Of a DNA stretch of 64,000 bases, positions 53,440-64,000 are shown piece by piece. The stretch is from Leptodontidium sp. MPI-SDFR-AT-0119 (lineage: Eukaryota > Ascomycota > Leotiomycetes > Helotiales > Leptodontidiaceae). Each line of letters begins with the position of its first letter. Within the stretch, counting starts at the first letter, position 1. Location of the stretch: positions 186,001-250,000 of the forward strand of contig JAHLEZ010000005.1 in assembly GCA_020726505.1 (NCBI GenBank), written 5' to 3'. The notes beneath the pieces are model-generated. The model had not been told where the DNA came from. It ran no database searches and saw only the letters and a list, made by a program, of their open reading frames with translations. A program made the position numbers and the translations under genes.

Positions 53440-54129
53440 CTTGGGGATTGTTGAGTGTTTCAGTCAGGTAGGTTTGTCTTGACGGTTTGATTGAAGCTTC
53501 AATGGAGTATGAAGAGTAATCTCTGATTTCCGGATCTTGTTTTGTGAGGATGGATTTGTTTATCGTTGGGGAAGTAAGTGCGCTTTTAAGTTGAAGTTCG
53601 ACTTGCTACATCAATTAAGGTTCGGCTTGGTCTGACTGTATCTTAATAAGCCCCAAATAAAACACCAGGAATCCTTCGCGGAAACCTCTCCAGTTTTTGA
53701 AGTTAAGTCCGGTCGACTTCTGTGGTTGATCTCGGATCCGAGGCTTCGGGCTTCGCTTGAGACTGCGCCGCAGGAGCGACGGGAACATTCAGAGATGGTA
53801 TGAGAGCAAATCCCTGGCCGTGTGGTTTAATGTGCCGGGGTTTAGTAAACTCTATTTCAAATAGCCTAATTGTCATGACGTGATTCAGTTTAAGCAACTG
53901 TATCCAACAGCAGCTGAGCTTTGCTGCTGTCGTGCTTTATTTACATACATCACGTGGTGTAACGCGACACCAGACAGGGGTGTTCATCCTTGCTAGTGTT
54001 CGGAGCTGAACTTGCAATCTATTCGGATCTTACTTCATGAACTTCATTCTCCACAAATCTCCAAAGCGTTGCCACGTCTAATACATTTCCTAGATATTTA
54101 TTCGGTTCGGTGTTTACTTTCGCTTCGCT
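53440..54129. other. Divergent intergenic region
   Basis: About 690 bases between the monooxygenase (minus) and the CorA-like gene (plus). A CACGTG at 53951-53956. No gene. Confidence 0.5.
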
Positions 54130-57100
54130 ATGCCGGAACCGTCCGTGACCGAAGAAGCCGACAACGAGGCTCGTCCCGAGGCGCCAAACCAAGCCTTCGT
54201 CTCGGACGAACCACCTCCTGAACAACCCACTGCTGAGCCATCTGCTGCTCCACAAACAGTCCCACGCCGCAACCCAACTCTACCTGTACGGTTTGCCAGC
54301 CCGATAACTGGAACGGAGGATGGCTCAACAAATCGAAGAAGACCATTTCGGCGGGGTTCACGTGATCGAACATCTCCAGACAGGAAGGGGCTGGACGAAA
54401 GAGCTGGTCGAGGAAGTACTTCTTTCTTGGAAGAACGTGGGAGACAAACATCGTCGCCATCTCCAATTCAAAGAACCTCCAGAACAGAGACAGGACGCAG
54501 GAGACAGAATTCGTCGCCATCTCCAATTTGGAGAACTTCGGGAGATCCGAAGCCAAGCAGCAGTCAACGCGAGGACGACATTTATGGAATTCCAGCGACC
54601 GGTGCAAGAGAGCGTTCAGGATCTCCTCTAGTGGATTTCAGAGACAACAGAGCCTCAACGGCAACGGACTCGGAAGCAAGAAGAAGCCATGATGAAGGAG
54701 AAGAATATGCTCACTCGCGCAACGATTCCAGGCGTTTCCGGGCTGGAAAAACTGGCGGCTCGCGATACCATGACGAAGAAGAGAACATTGATGTTCGAAT
54801 TCGCCAGGACCGAGCAGATCCTTCCGGCCCTCAAAATGAGCCTCGATTCGGTGCCTCTGCTCCCCGACTGCGCCCACGAGAAGCTGGAGGTTATGATGAT
54901 GAAGAAGAAGTTGATGTTCGAATTCGAAATGGACGTCCCGAGGTTGGGAGATGGCCGAGAACTCCATTCGATCCTGCCACTCTTTCTCGTCCAATGCCAT
55001 TTCGTGGAGGAAGCAGATATGATTCGGACGATGAACTGGATATTAGAGATGGGAGGGCTCGCAACCCTCCAATCATAGAACGTGAAGGTCGATATCGTCC
55101 AACACCCGCCCGCAAGCCAACTCGTGCGAACTACTACGAGGATGATTCGGATGAGGAAATGGATATCAGAGTCCGAAGGGCTCGCGATCCTCCTTTGATA
55201 GAACATGAACGTCGGTATCCAGTACCGGCGAGCATGCCAACTCGAGCGAACTACTACGAGCACGATTTCTACCCTCGAACTACAATGACAGGACGTACTT
55301 ATCTCGCGCCTCGCTCTTACCCTCGAGAGAGCTATCGTTCACCTCCTCGTCGACGCTCGACGACATACGATGACGAAGACGAGATTGACATCCGGATTGA
55401 CAGAGACCGAACGCCTTATCTCGTTCCTAGCAAATACCCAGTGCATACTTTTTCCCCGTTCAGCCCTCTTCCCAACAATTACCTCGTCCCGGCCATCTCG
55501 CGCCATAGTCAATCTCGACCATCACCATCAGTAGCGCCTATCATCATTAACAACCGCATTTATAACGATGCTGAGGATGATGAATATTCCATGAGCAAAA
55601 CTCGCAGGGGAACTAGGTCCAGATCTCGCACGCCTCCACCGCCAACAGCAGCAGCACCTGTCATCATAAACAATCGCATCTACAATGAATACGATGACGA
55701 GGACGCCCGTTATGAACGTAGAGACGACGAATTTCTGACCCTTGATCCATCGTCCTACTCAAGAAGTCGCAGTCGAGCTCAAAGTAGATCAACAAAGCCA
55801 CCCGCTGCCGCTCGAATTCAGGACGACTACGAGAATGAGTATCACAGTTATTTCTTGGACCGGCTGGGGGATCCCGATCTTGGCTTTGTCCCAGAAGCCT
55901 ACCCGTTTTCTCTTTCACGCCACAGCAAGAGTCTGCGAGGAACAGAGAGTATACTGAGCTCTACATCTGATATGTCTGATCCATCGGAGAAAAAGGAGCC
56001 ATATGTAGAGCCACCACCAAAAATGAAATCTGAGTCTGGAAGAACTTATCACGTCCTGCGATCCCAATACATCGGTGATGGCGCCATTGGGGGATCTCAT
56101 GCAGTACAATTGAGTCTCTCGCCTGATTCGTCTCCCAATCCAACCAAAGGCGCATCAGTGTTCAGATGGGTGTAAGTATCCACTTGCTTTTGACTCCTAC
56201 GTTAACTGATAACAACAGTCACTTTGAGGACAAAAGCATGGACTTTGACAACTTTGAGGTATGTCGGTCCCTACATGAATATTTCACTGTACTTACCTAG
56301 AATCAGCACAACGCGCTTGATATCCCTGGACTCACTGAGTCGGAGACAGCTGCCATCGAGAAAATTCTTGGGCGGGTGAAGAAGGGATACGACAAGCCTT
56401 TGCAAACATCAACAAAGGTTAAGGCAAGATTTATGGTCCCTTCATTTCTGCAAGAGACTTTAGCAGGAGAGAAACGACCAAAAAATTCAAAAGCCAGAAC
56501 GATTTCTTGGCTGTGCGCCCCGTACTTTTGCTTGGAGAAGTACTCGACACTTTCAGGCCTAAAAGGGTCTTCACATCCCATGAGAACTCTCCTACAAGCC
56601 AGGTTTGCTCTAGTACAGAAGGAGAGAGACATGAAACAGGCGGTCTGCTACTTGCAGAATATACCACCTGAGCACTGCTTTCATATTGCTCAGGTGTGGT
56701 TTCTTATTCTAGACGACTGTAAGTTTCTTAACTCAGACCGTCCTTTTATGTCTATTGTTGACCTTTCAAGCTTTGGTTGTGTCATGTGCTAGGCTGCCGA
56801 TGACTTCTCTGCAAGGGGAATTCATATCCGTTCTTCCAAAAGTTGGGGTTCAGTCTTCATTGAGTTCCCCAAATATTCTCGTTTCAACTAAAAGCTCCCT
56901 GCTTTGGTCTCTCCCTCTGGAAGAATGCCAATCTTGGTTTGTAAGTGATAGGCTGCTATTTGTATTTCCCGAGCTGATAATTGCATCTTTCAGGCCTTTG
57001 TGGCTCACTTTCGCGATTATTGGCCGCTCCAAGTCGAGGTCAGGTACAATGAGAAACCAGTCATCGCTTCACAGTGGCCCAAAGTTCTAGCACTTTCAAA

Positions 57101-59122
57101 GAAGACAGCCGTGAGACTCGTGGTTGATTTTCGGTAACCGCCCTTTGCACCAACAAGCAATTCAACACTGACATCGGCAGGATGTCAACAAAACCAGATC
57201 CTGTGAAAGGGGTTCTCTTGTATGAACAGGGTCCAGCGAAAAGCACCGAACGTAACTCTAGTGCGCCTACGACTGGCGATCCTTCTACCACCGGTCCATC
57301 ACTTCAGCCAGCGGATCACAGAAAACGTAACAAATCCACAGACCAACCAAAAAATCAGTCTAAAGAAGACTTCCACGTTTTCACTTGGCTTAATTCTCGT
57401 AATGAAAACAATAACGGCAGCCCAGACATTTCGACAATCAATGTTGACTACCCGACGTCCAGCGTGAATAGGCAGGGGCTCAACGATGATTTGGCCGAAA
57501 TCGACACTTACCTCAGCAAGGAAACCAGTCTTAATCACCGCTTAAAATACAACCGATTCCAAGTACTAAATGCAAACCGACGAGCGATCTACGATGAACT
57601 CTCCAAGTTGAGGCCGGATGCTGCATCAACTGAAGAACATATCATTGCACGATATGAAACGTTGGTGGGTATTATGAATGCTGCGGAGTTGCTCTACAGT
57701 TTCTTCCTACCTCCTGGCTCTAGTGGCCCGACAACGGACAAGTACTGGGGCCCTCTCTTTTCACTCTTCAGTGTACGTTTTGCCACATTCCTCGGCCTGC
57801 CAGTCTTACTCATATCCAACTAGACCATGCCACGGGTAACTACGGTGGATGAGGAATCTACATCGAATTATCGCACACGAATCGACCATAACGCAACTGA
57901 GATATTAGACTGGCTTAATCGGATCAACAAAAGTACATCTCTGCTCCAAGATTATCTATCACATGCCCCCCTGGCTGATCGATCCAACATAACTATACCA
58001 GACGAGCTCACAACGGCGTGGCTGCACCTGGTCTTGGCACTGATATATTCCGTTGAAAATATGCGGTTCTTTGACAGCCAAATGACAACATGTCATGACC
58101 TCATAAATCGAGGAATCAAAAAGGTCGTTTCAAATGTATCAAAGGTGGAACTGTCCAACTACGCAGTCTTCCCGCCCTTTGAGTTTGCATCCTTGATTGC
58201 TTTCCAACTATCCCGAGACGGAAATGCCTCGGCTGCAGATATCTCAGACACCTATTTAGAGTACCTGAAGACGCTGGTAAGTCGACGCAGAGAGAACCTG
58301 GAGACAACTGAATTGACAAAAGTACAGCAATCCGATATCGAAGGCAATCCACTAGACCGAGCTCATCAAGACCGAATTGTCTGCTTGAAGCAAGAGATTG
58401 AAGTCATTAGCGAGACGTTGGATGTTCAGCAATACGTTTTGAGACAAGCCCAGCGAGGATTTGGTGCATCTCGAGTAGGTGCTCGCGAAGATGCCGAGTA
58501 CGCTGATGCGTCATTTTCACGGCGCCCTTCCCCGCGAACTGGGGGAAATATTCTACCCACGGAATCGGCAGGTGTGCAAAGTATCATCATCCAAGATAAT
58601 ATTGCGTTAGTTGAGAACCGCATCAGAGAATTCAGGGAGATGCGTGAGATCGCATCAGAGCTGGGAGACTGGGTATGACTTCAAATTGGCATGGAGATCC
58701 AGAGGAGAGGCTAATTTGACATCTAGAACATCCAAAAGATAGACTCGAACAAAGACCGGCAAGAAGCAGCAATCTACGCATTCACCATCGTCACCATTAT
58801 TTTCCTTCCACTCGGTACTGTCGCCGGTATCATGGGCATGAACACATCCGATGTTCGCGACATGCCATTTGGACAGTGGGTGTACTGGGCCACGGCACTT
58901 CCTTTGACAATTCTGGTCATTGCATTGTGCTTGGCTTGGGCAGGCGAGCTGAATAACTTTCAAGAGGGCGTCAAGAATTTGTGTAGGAGGAATCCAAGGA
59001 ACTATGCCATGATTAGACAGCAGTATGAAGGGGTGGAGAAGAGGAATAGGTATGATGAGATGGCCTTTCAAAGGCCGCGAAGGTCGAATGCGCTGTATGG
59101 GAACAAGGAGAGCTATGTCTGA
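54130..59122 (+). CDS. CorA-like Mg2+ transporter-type protein with long disordered N-terminus, 1546 aa
   Basis: Model: 54130-56171, 56219-56258, 56307-56718, 56771-56940, 56994-57133, 57181-57772, 57824-58672, 58727-59122; 4641 nt. The first 680 residues are Arg/Asp/Ser/Pro-rich with repeats such as D-D-E-E-E-V-D-V-R-I-R and P-V-I-I-N-N-R-I-Y-N, likely disordered. Folded N-domain blocks include W-F-A-F-V-A-H-F-R-D-Y-W across a splice junction. The end has a long helix, then T-I-V-T-I-I-F-L-P-L-G-T-V-A-G-I-M-G-M-N-T with the GMN signature at 1452-1454, and a second transmembrane helix (1466-1487). GMN plus two terminal helices define the CorA/ALR superfamily; in fungi many long relatives may not transport Mg2+. 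A basic tail follows. Confidence 0.85.
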
Positions 59123-59563
59123 TTTCAGGTAAGATGGCTCATTCGAATTTCTGTTTTCCTTTTCACGAGTACTTGTCTGGGTTAATACTACAAGTATAGC
59201 TTCGCTAAGTATCTTCTAAGAACACTAGCTTGCGCAGCACAATGCATGTCATTTTCTCACATGTGGCTTGATTCAACTGAGACCGTTCGTATATTGGAAC
59301 CCTAAACATTCCCGGAATAACATTATATATACATCTCGAAAGGAAACCGACATCCCGTCTTTTTACAAAGAAGAACCAAATCTATTGGCAAAGATGTCTA
59401 AGAGAACGACTCGTCCACAATATCATATCTATTCTATCTCCCCCACGTCCCCATGTTTTCATCCAATCCAATCCGGTCCGATTCAAATTTGATTCGATTC
59501 CTTTCGATTCAATCAATCAATCAATCCTAGATACTCCAACCATGCCCAGGAGACTCAAAGAAA
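59123..59563. other. Convergent intergenic region
   Basis: About 440 bases between two convergent genes; includes a short CAAT/AATC microsatellite near 59506-59525. No gene. Confidence 0.5.
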
Positions 59564-61412
59564 TTACATTATCAACACTGCCACTCCACCGACCGCGGCC
59601 CAGACGCCGCCAGAGAGAGCGTTCTTCTTGTATGCTGCACCGCTGAATTGTGCGGGGATAGCACCGACGCCTGTTCCGGATGCGGAGCCCAGCGTGAAGG
59701 AGGATGTGAATCCTGATTGTGGGAGGGCGGCCACCGCTGTTGTTGAGGTGGCGAGGGTAGTTGGAAGTTCTGCTGGGAGAGTGGTGAGGGAGCTTGCTAC
59801 TACCTCTACGGAAGTGGAGTTTAAGAATGGAGGGGAGGTGGCAAGGGCTGGAGGAGGTGTGGTCATCTCTACTGAGGATGAGTGGATTTCTGTCGAGGTG
59901 ATGGTGTTGACTACTGGGACTTCGACGGCCATGGATGAAGAGTGGATTTCGGTGATGACGATCGTGTTGTGGACGGCTGGTGGTGCTTCGACTGCTACGG
60001 AAGACGAGTGGATTTGGGTGATTATGACTGTTTCGGCCACTGGTGGCGGTGTCGATGTGACAACTGTATGCGAAGTGACGGTGGCCTTGACGTGCTCGGT
60101 GAAGAGCTCTGTGACTGAAACGGCGTTTTGGTGAGACTCGACGATTTCGATGGCCTGGGAGATGACAGCTGTCGTCATGAGCTCTGTAACTTGCTCGGTG
60201 ATCAGGAGAGGCGCTGGAATGGAGGTGACGAGTTGTGGGGCTTGAATGATTGTTGTGATGATTGGAGCTTGAGTAACTGTGATAATCACTGGTGCCTGAG
60301 TCTCAGTGACCAAAAGAGGAGCAACGAATACACTCTTGATGATTGGAGCTGGAGTTTCAGTAACCAGGATGGTCTTGACAATTGGCTGCTGGTACTCTGT
60401 GGTGAACAATGGGGCCTGGGAAACTGTCTTGATGATCGGTGCAATGATCTCGGTGCTGATGATAGGAGCGACTTGGTGTGTCTGGATTAGAGGGGCCACT
60501 TGGATGGTGTTGACAATTGGGGCAACAGCCGAAGTTACCACAACCTGAGAAATGTGCTGAACAACCGAAGTTTGTGTAACTGCGAGGGTCTGGGTTTGGG
60601 CAATCGGAGGAGGTGTGTTGACCATGATGGAAGTGTGGACAATTGCAGACTCAATGACGACTGGAGCAGCGATTGTTTCGAGAACGGCTGCGGCCGTGGA
60701 TGAATGAATCTCGGTAACCAGGATTGTGTTCACAACTGGGGCAAAAGTCTCGACTACAGCCGCCGCCGTGGACGTTTCGTGGATCTCGGTAATGACGATT
60801 GTGTTGTGCACCATCGCAGCCGAAGACGATGAGTGGATTTCAGTAATCACAATGGTATTGTGAGCTGGAGGTGGAGGCTCTACAACTACTGCTGCTGCCG
60901 TTGATGTGGAATGGATCTCGGTGATCACAACAGTGCTATGAACTGGAGGTGGGATCGTATGTTCAGGCGGAGGAGCTGCCTGGTATGTCTGCTGTTGTTC
61001 CCATCCATACATCTTGAAAGGCTCTCCATACACCGACTTTCCTCCATGGTCAACTATGATTATAATGAACGTCTCATGTTGCGAGATGGAACTTGAAGGC
61101 TTCCACTTCCAGGATCCGGAGTTTGGTGCACTTGCTATTTTTGGTCAGTAAACTTCGTCCCGTTTTCTTTTCTGGCTGATTGGACCTGGTCGACTTACGA
61201 TTCAACTCGCTGATGATGTTGCTCAAGTCTGTGGCTCCACCGGGTGCGAGATGCATCTTCAGAGGTTCCTCCAGTCCTTTTGTGTCCCATTTGACTTCAT
61301 ACTCCTTGTTCAGTTCTACTGATTCTCCTTTCTTCGGACTCATGATATTCGCAGCTGCCAAATGAACCGAACACAGCAGTAGCACTGCCTTGGAGAAGAA
61401 AGAAGTCGACAT
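59564..61412 (-). CDS. GPI-anchored cell-wall protein with Kre9/Knh1-like N-domain and repeat region, 594 aa
   Basis: Model (minus): 61412-61199 and 61134-59564; 1785 nt. Residues 1-21 are a signal peptide (A-V-L-L-L-C-S-V-H-L-A-A-A). The N-domain has S-V-E-L-N-K-E-Y-E-V-K-W-D and S-G-S-W-K-W-K-P, the pattern of the Kre9/Knh1 N-terminal (Ser-Thr-rich GPI) family. From residue ~115 the protein is a Thr/Val/Ile/Pro-rich array of T-E-I-H-S-S-type repeats (H-N-T-I-V-I-T-E-I-H-S-S-S and variants, about eight) and a second set of T-(Q/E)-A-P-(I/V)-I-T-type units. It ends with a small-residue omega site and hydrophobic tail (A-L-S-G-G-V-W-A-A-V-G-G-V-A-V-L-I-M). Likely a surface mannoprotein; family members affect beta-1,6-glucan assembly or adhesion. 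Confidence 0.88.
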
Positions 61413-64000
61413 GATGATTGATGATTATACTGATGAAAAAGAGTGTCGTGTTTGTAGATATGGATGGATCAATCGATGGTATCGTCTGATGTCGTTCGAG
61501 TGATTCGATCAAGAAGGGTATTTCGAAAAGTAAAGCAAGTAAGTAAATGAACAATGTTTGCACAGCAAGTAAAGAACGTAAAGCCGACCAGCAACCAGTA
61601 TGAATTATCCGTTTGGAAGAATTCAAAGAAGTTTGGTAGCGGATAATTAGAAAGGACGGGAATAGGATGAGAGGAAAAGAAAGGGAGGGAGGGAAGGAAA
61701 CAATGTCACTTGAGAAAATCGCTTTTATCTGACCGCCATGATGATGGGCTGCTTCTGGGTCTTGGTGGGTGGCCTGGGTCTTGGGCTTCGTCCAGGTTCA
61801 CCAGGTTCTTGCAAACACGGAGGCTTGGATGGTGTTCCTGCCAAGCTTCCCAAGAGAAATTGCCAAGTGATGTGCCCGTCAACCGATGTTATTCCCCCCA
61901 CGGGACGGATGCCGACCGGATGCGAGGCTGTGAATTCGGGATATAAAACGAGGGGGGAGGAGGTAGGGGGAGATTTGAGAGGAGAGTTGAATTGCTGAAG
62001 TGTCTAGACATAGAGATGTTCAATAAAGACTCGATGTTGTTTACATCTCACGAATAATCGCTTCCCCAGTACTCCATTCTCCTCGCTTCTAAAGCCACTT
62101 CCTATGATCAGATACATGTATGGAGCCCGTATACATTCAGATGAACGATGATGCAAAGACACCAAATGTCAGTCAGACAGCGCTAGGTCATGGCCCAATT
62201 AAGCTTATTGCTACCCTGTCGAGTCCCTGTCAGGAGTGCTGAGACGCTTCGAGCCTCAGCCAAGCCCGGTTGCTCAAACGGCCGACCGTGTCCACTGACG
62301 TTTGAAACCGCAAGCCCGAGATGCTGAACCCAAACCGTGCACTCGCCTGTGACGAAGCCCCATAGATATCCCATGGTGCAGAGTGTAATTGGCTTCAGGG
62401 GAGCAGCCACTTCGACGCAGAGCTGCAGACGACTGGGGCGGTGCATCCACTTTCCATCCTTCGTTCGTCTGGTCCTGGTCTGATCTGACCTGTCAACGCT
62501 TGTCTGAATTTTAGGTTTTTATGCTTTAGAGTTCTCTCTTGAAGGCCTTGATCGAGGGCCACGCTATCCTTGGGAAGTTCGTTGCGTCAGGCTGGTGGGG
62601 GGAGGGGACTCAGCCTCGAAATTGTGGGAATCTCTGTATTGCGACAGGCTGTCATCAGAACTTTTGACACTTGCACACTGTTTTATCCTGAACCTGCTTA
62701 TCTCCGCCAGAGGTTGGACTTTGGTGCTTTTTCTTCTTCAACCAGGAATTCTCCATTCATGACGATGAACATCTGTGCCCGATTCGTGGCTGTTTACTGT
62801 GCTGCACCTGGATGATCCTTTTTGTTTCGCATTGTCAACCACGTTGGATGCATGCGGTTTTGATAGGGGCCCCTTTTGATACTCGCCGGATTTGCCTCTT
62901 CCAACCTCTCATATGCAGTTGGAATTTGGAAATCTTTCCGAATCCTGCAGGCAGAGCGCTTTCAGCTGAATGCAGACTGGTGGTCTAGTTCCTACGACAT
63001 TGTAATTCGTGTCTCAGGTGCGGGCCAACAGATATCAACCGAACAGAAGAAGTCACATTCTGAATATTTGTGCCTCTCAAATGCAGATGGCACATGTTAT
63101 TTTAGAATCGCTGTTGACAAAGTAAAGCAAAGCGCATTTAGTTGAAAGTACATTCGCTGGACAGAGTTGGGAAGGGTCACTTGAGGTCGACCATCTAGCC
63201 TTGACCCCTCCCCCCACAAGATACGTCCCGATTGGGTAATGGCGAAACACCAACAGCGTGATCATCGTAAAGTTATTGGCAGCTTGTCCATGGTGTTGGG
63301 TCATGATCATCGGGTCTTTGTGCTGGTTGGCGATGGTGGTCTGGTGGGAGGTCTGCACTCTATTGGATTCTTTGACACTTTGTTGTTTTTTCGCTTGTCG
63401 ATGCGGTCATGGAGCTGAAGCAATGAGCAGAGTGACCTGGACTCTGTTCCGATGACGGCAGTCTTTGAGACTCATTATTGCCTCTAAGAGATAGTGTTTT
63501 GCGAGCTTTGGCTTGTTGTCAATTTGTCTTGCCCAGTCGTCGGAATATAGTCATGCCCGTCTTTTCCGGTGAAGATCTGCTATGCCGGTCGATCTCCAGT
63601 CTGGGCTCGTACTTGGCGAAGTATATGTCAAGCCATTTCATGGAGTAAAGCTTGTAAAATATGTTCTTCACTCCGAGTTGGCTTTTATCTCCATCTTCTA
63701 CTTCTACCCCCACAAGGAGATTGAACGAGCTTTCAGAAATCGATCGGCTTCATTATCTGATGACGAAGTATTGCTAGGATAATCACCTACAGCAAGGAAG
63801 CAGGAGAGTGTCAATTGGGTTGATCAGCTTGTGGTATTGAAAGCTATGGACCGACGATCAGGGAGATTACAAGTAGTCTCAGCAACCACTAGCGTGCAGA
63901 GATTTGATTGTCCGGCCACCTGACATACTCGTGACTTAAACCTGCAACACGAAGTCACTCATGACATGGTCCCCAAGATCCCTCAAACAGTCAAGATGAC
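61413..64000. other. Long intergenic stretch (2.6 kb), no gene supported
   Basis: The first ~500 bases upstream of the GPI gene should hold its promoter. Beyond this I find only short overlapping frames on both strands (all under 95 codons) with no motif, no splice-linked frames and no repeat. A plus-strand TATAAAA near 61941 has no gene behind it that I can support. Confidence 0.5.

Noticed and set aside
54128..55263. Minus-strand frames of 120-202 codons opposite the CorA-like first exon
   Set aside because: Antisense shadows of an Arg/Asp-rich repeat region, which lacks stops on the opposite strand by composition.
60128..60703. Plus-strand frames rich in Asp/Trp/Gly opposite the GPI protein
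   Set aside because: They are produced by the repeat structure of the minus-strand gene.
61710..63782. Short plus-strand frames at the right end
   Set aside because: All short, no motif, no consistent splice signals to join them.

Overview
The window looks like nuclear DNA of a filamentous ascomycete (Pezizomycotina; a Leotiomycete would fit, but I cannot fix the class from sequence alone). The evidence is many short introns of about 45-70 nt with GT/AG borders and CTRAY-like branch sites, a HET (heterokaryon incompatibility) gene, a Zn(II)2Cys6 regulator, an MFS transporter, a cupredoxin with a GPI-type tail, a Kre9/Knh1-like GPI wall protein, a CorA-like protein with a long disordered N-terminus, F-box-like proteins and a galactose-oxidase remnant. 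The genes are separate transcription units, not operons. I rebuilt spliced models by hand from reading frames, splice signals and phase bookkeeping; every exon list given sums to a whole number of codons, except where I say the model is uncertain.

Layout. 1-14.5 kb: a HET gene cut by the left edge, a hypothetical membrane protein with an octamer repeat in its intron, a 2OG-Fe(II) oxygenase, a 655-aa membrane-anchored hypothetical protein, an acyltransferase-3 protein and an MFS transporter. 15-24.9 kb: a Zn2Cys6 protein whose zinc cluster is completed by an 18-nt microexon, a tail-anchored F-box-like protein, a very small disordered protein, the clamp-loader subunit RFC3, and a coiled-coil protein. 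25.6-31.3 kb: a divergent Hsp70-like ATPase flanked by two coiled-coil paralogues (one on each side), with a nonsense-interrupted gene between. 31.4-41.6 kb: a secreted alpha/beta hydrolase, the cupredoxin, an F-box-like protein, a four-helix membrane protein, and a fusion of an HNH-nuclease-like domain with an APH-like kinase.

41.7-52 kb is an accessory, repeat-rich island. It holds a ~500-bp MITE with terminal inverted repeats and target duplication, two copies of a CTTAGG-rich repeat, a 5'-truncated galactose oxidase pseudogene, a second HNH-APH gene whose kinase half carries six nonsense codons and no frameshift, two paralogues of a candidate permuted-papain-fold family (one frameshifted), a diverged ~87-bp tandem array, a 36-bp tandem array and a short telomere-like repeat. 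An intact acyl-protein-thioesterase-like gene sits in it. 52-61.4 kb returns to ordinary genes: an FAD monooxygenase, the 1546-aa CorA-like protein and a GPI cell-wall protein. 61.4-64 kb shows no gene I can support.

I see no CRISPR array, rRNA or tRNA gene that I can defend. The most system-like arrangement is the Hsp70-like gene bracketed by two members of the same coiled-coil family; the second is the pair of HNH-like/kinase fusions, one intact and one decayed.
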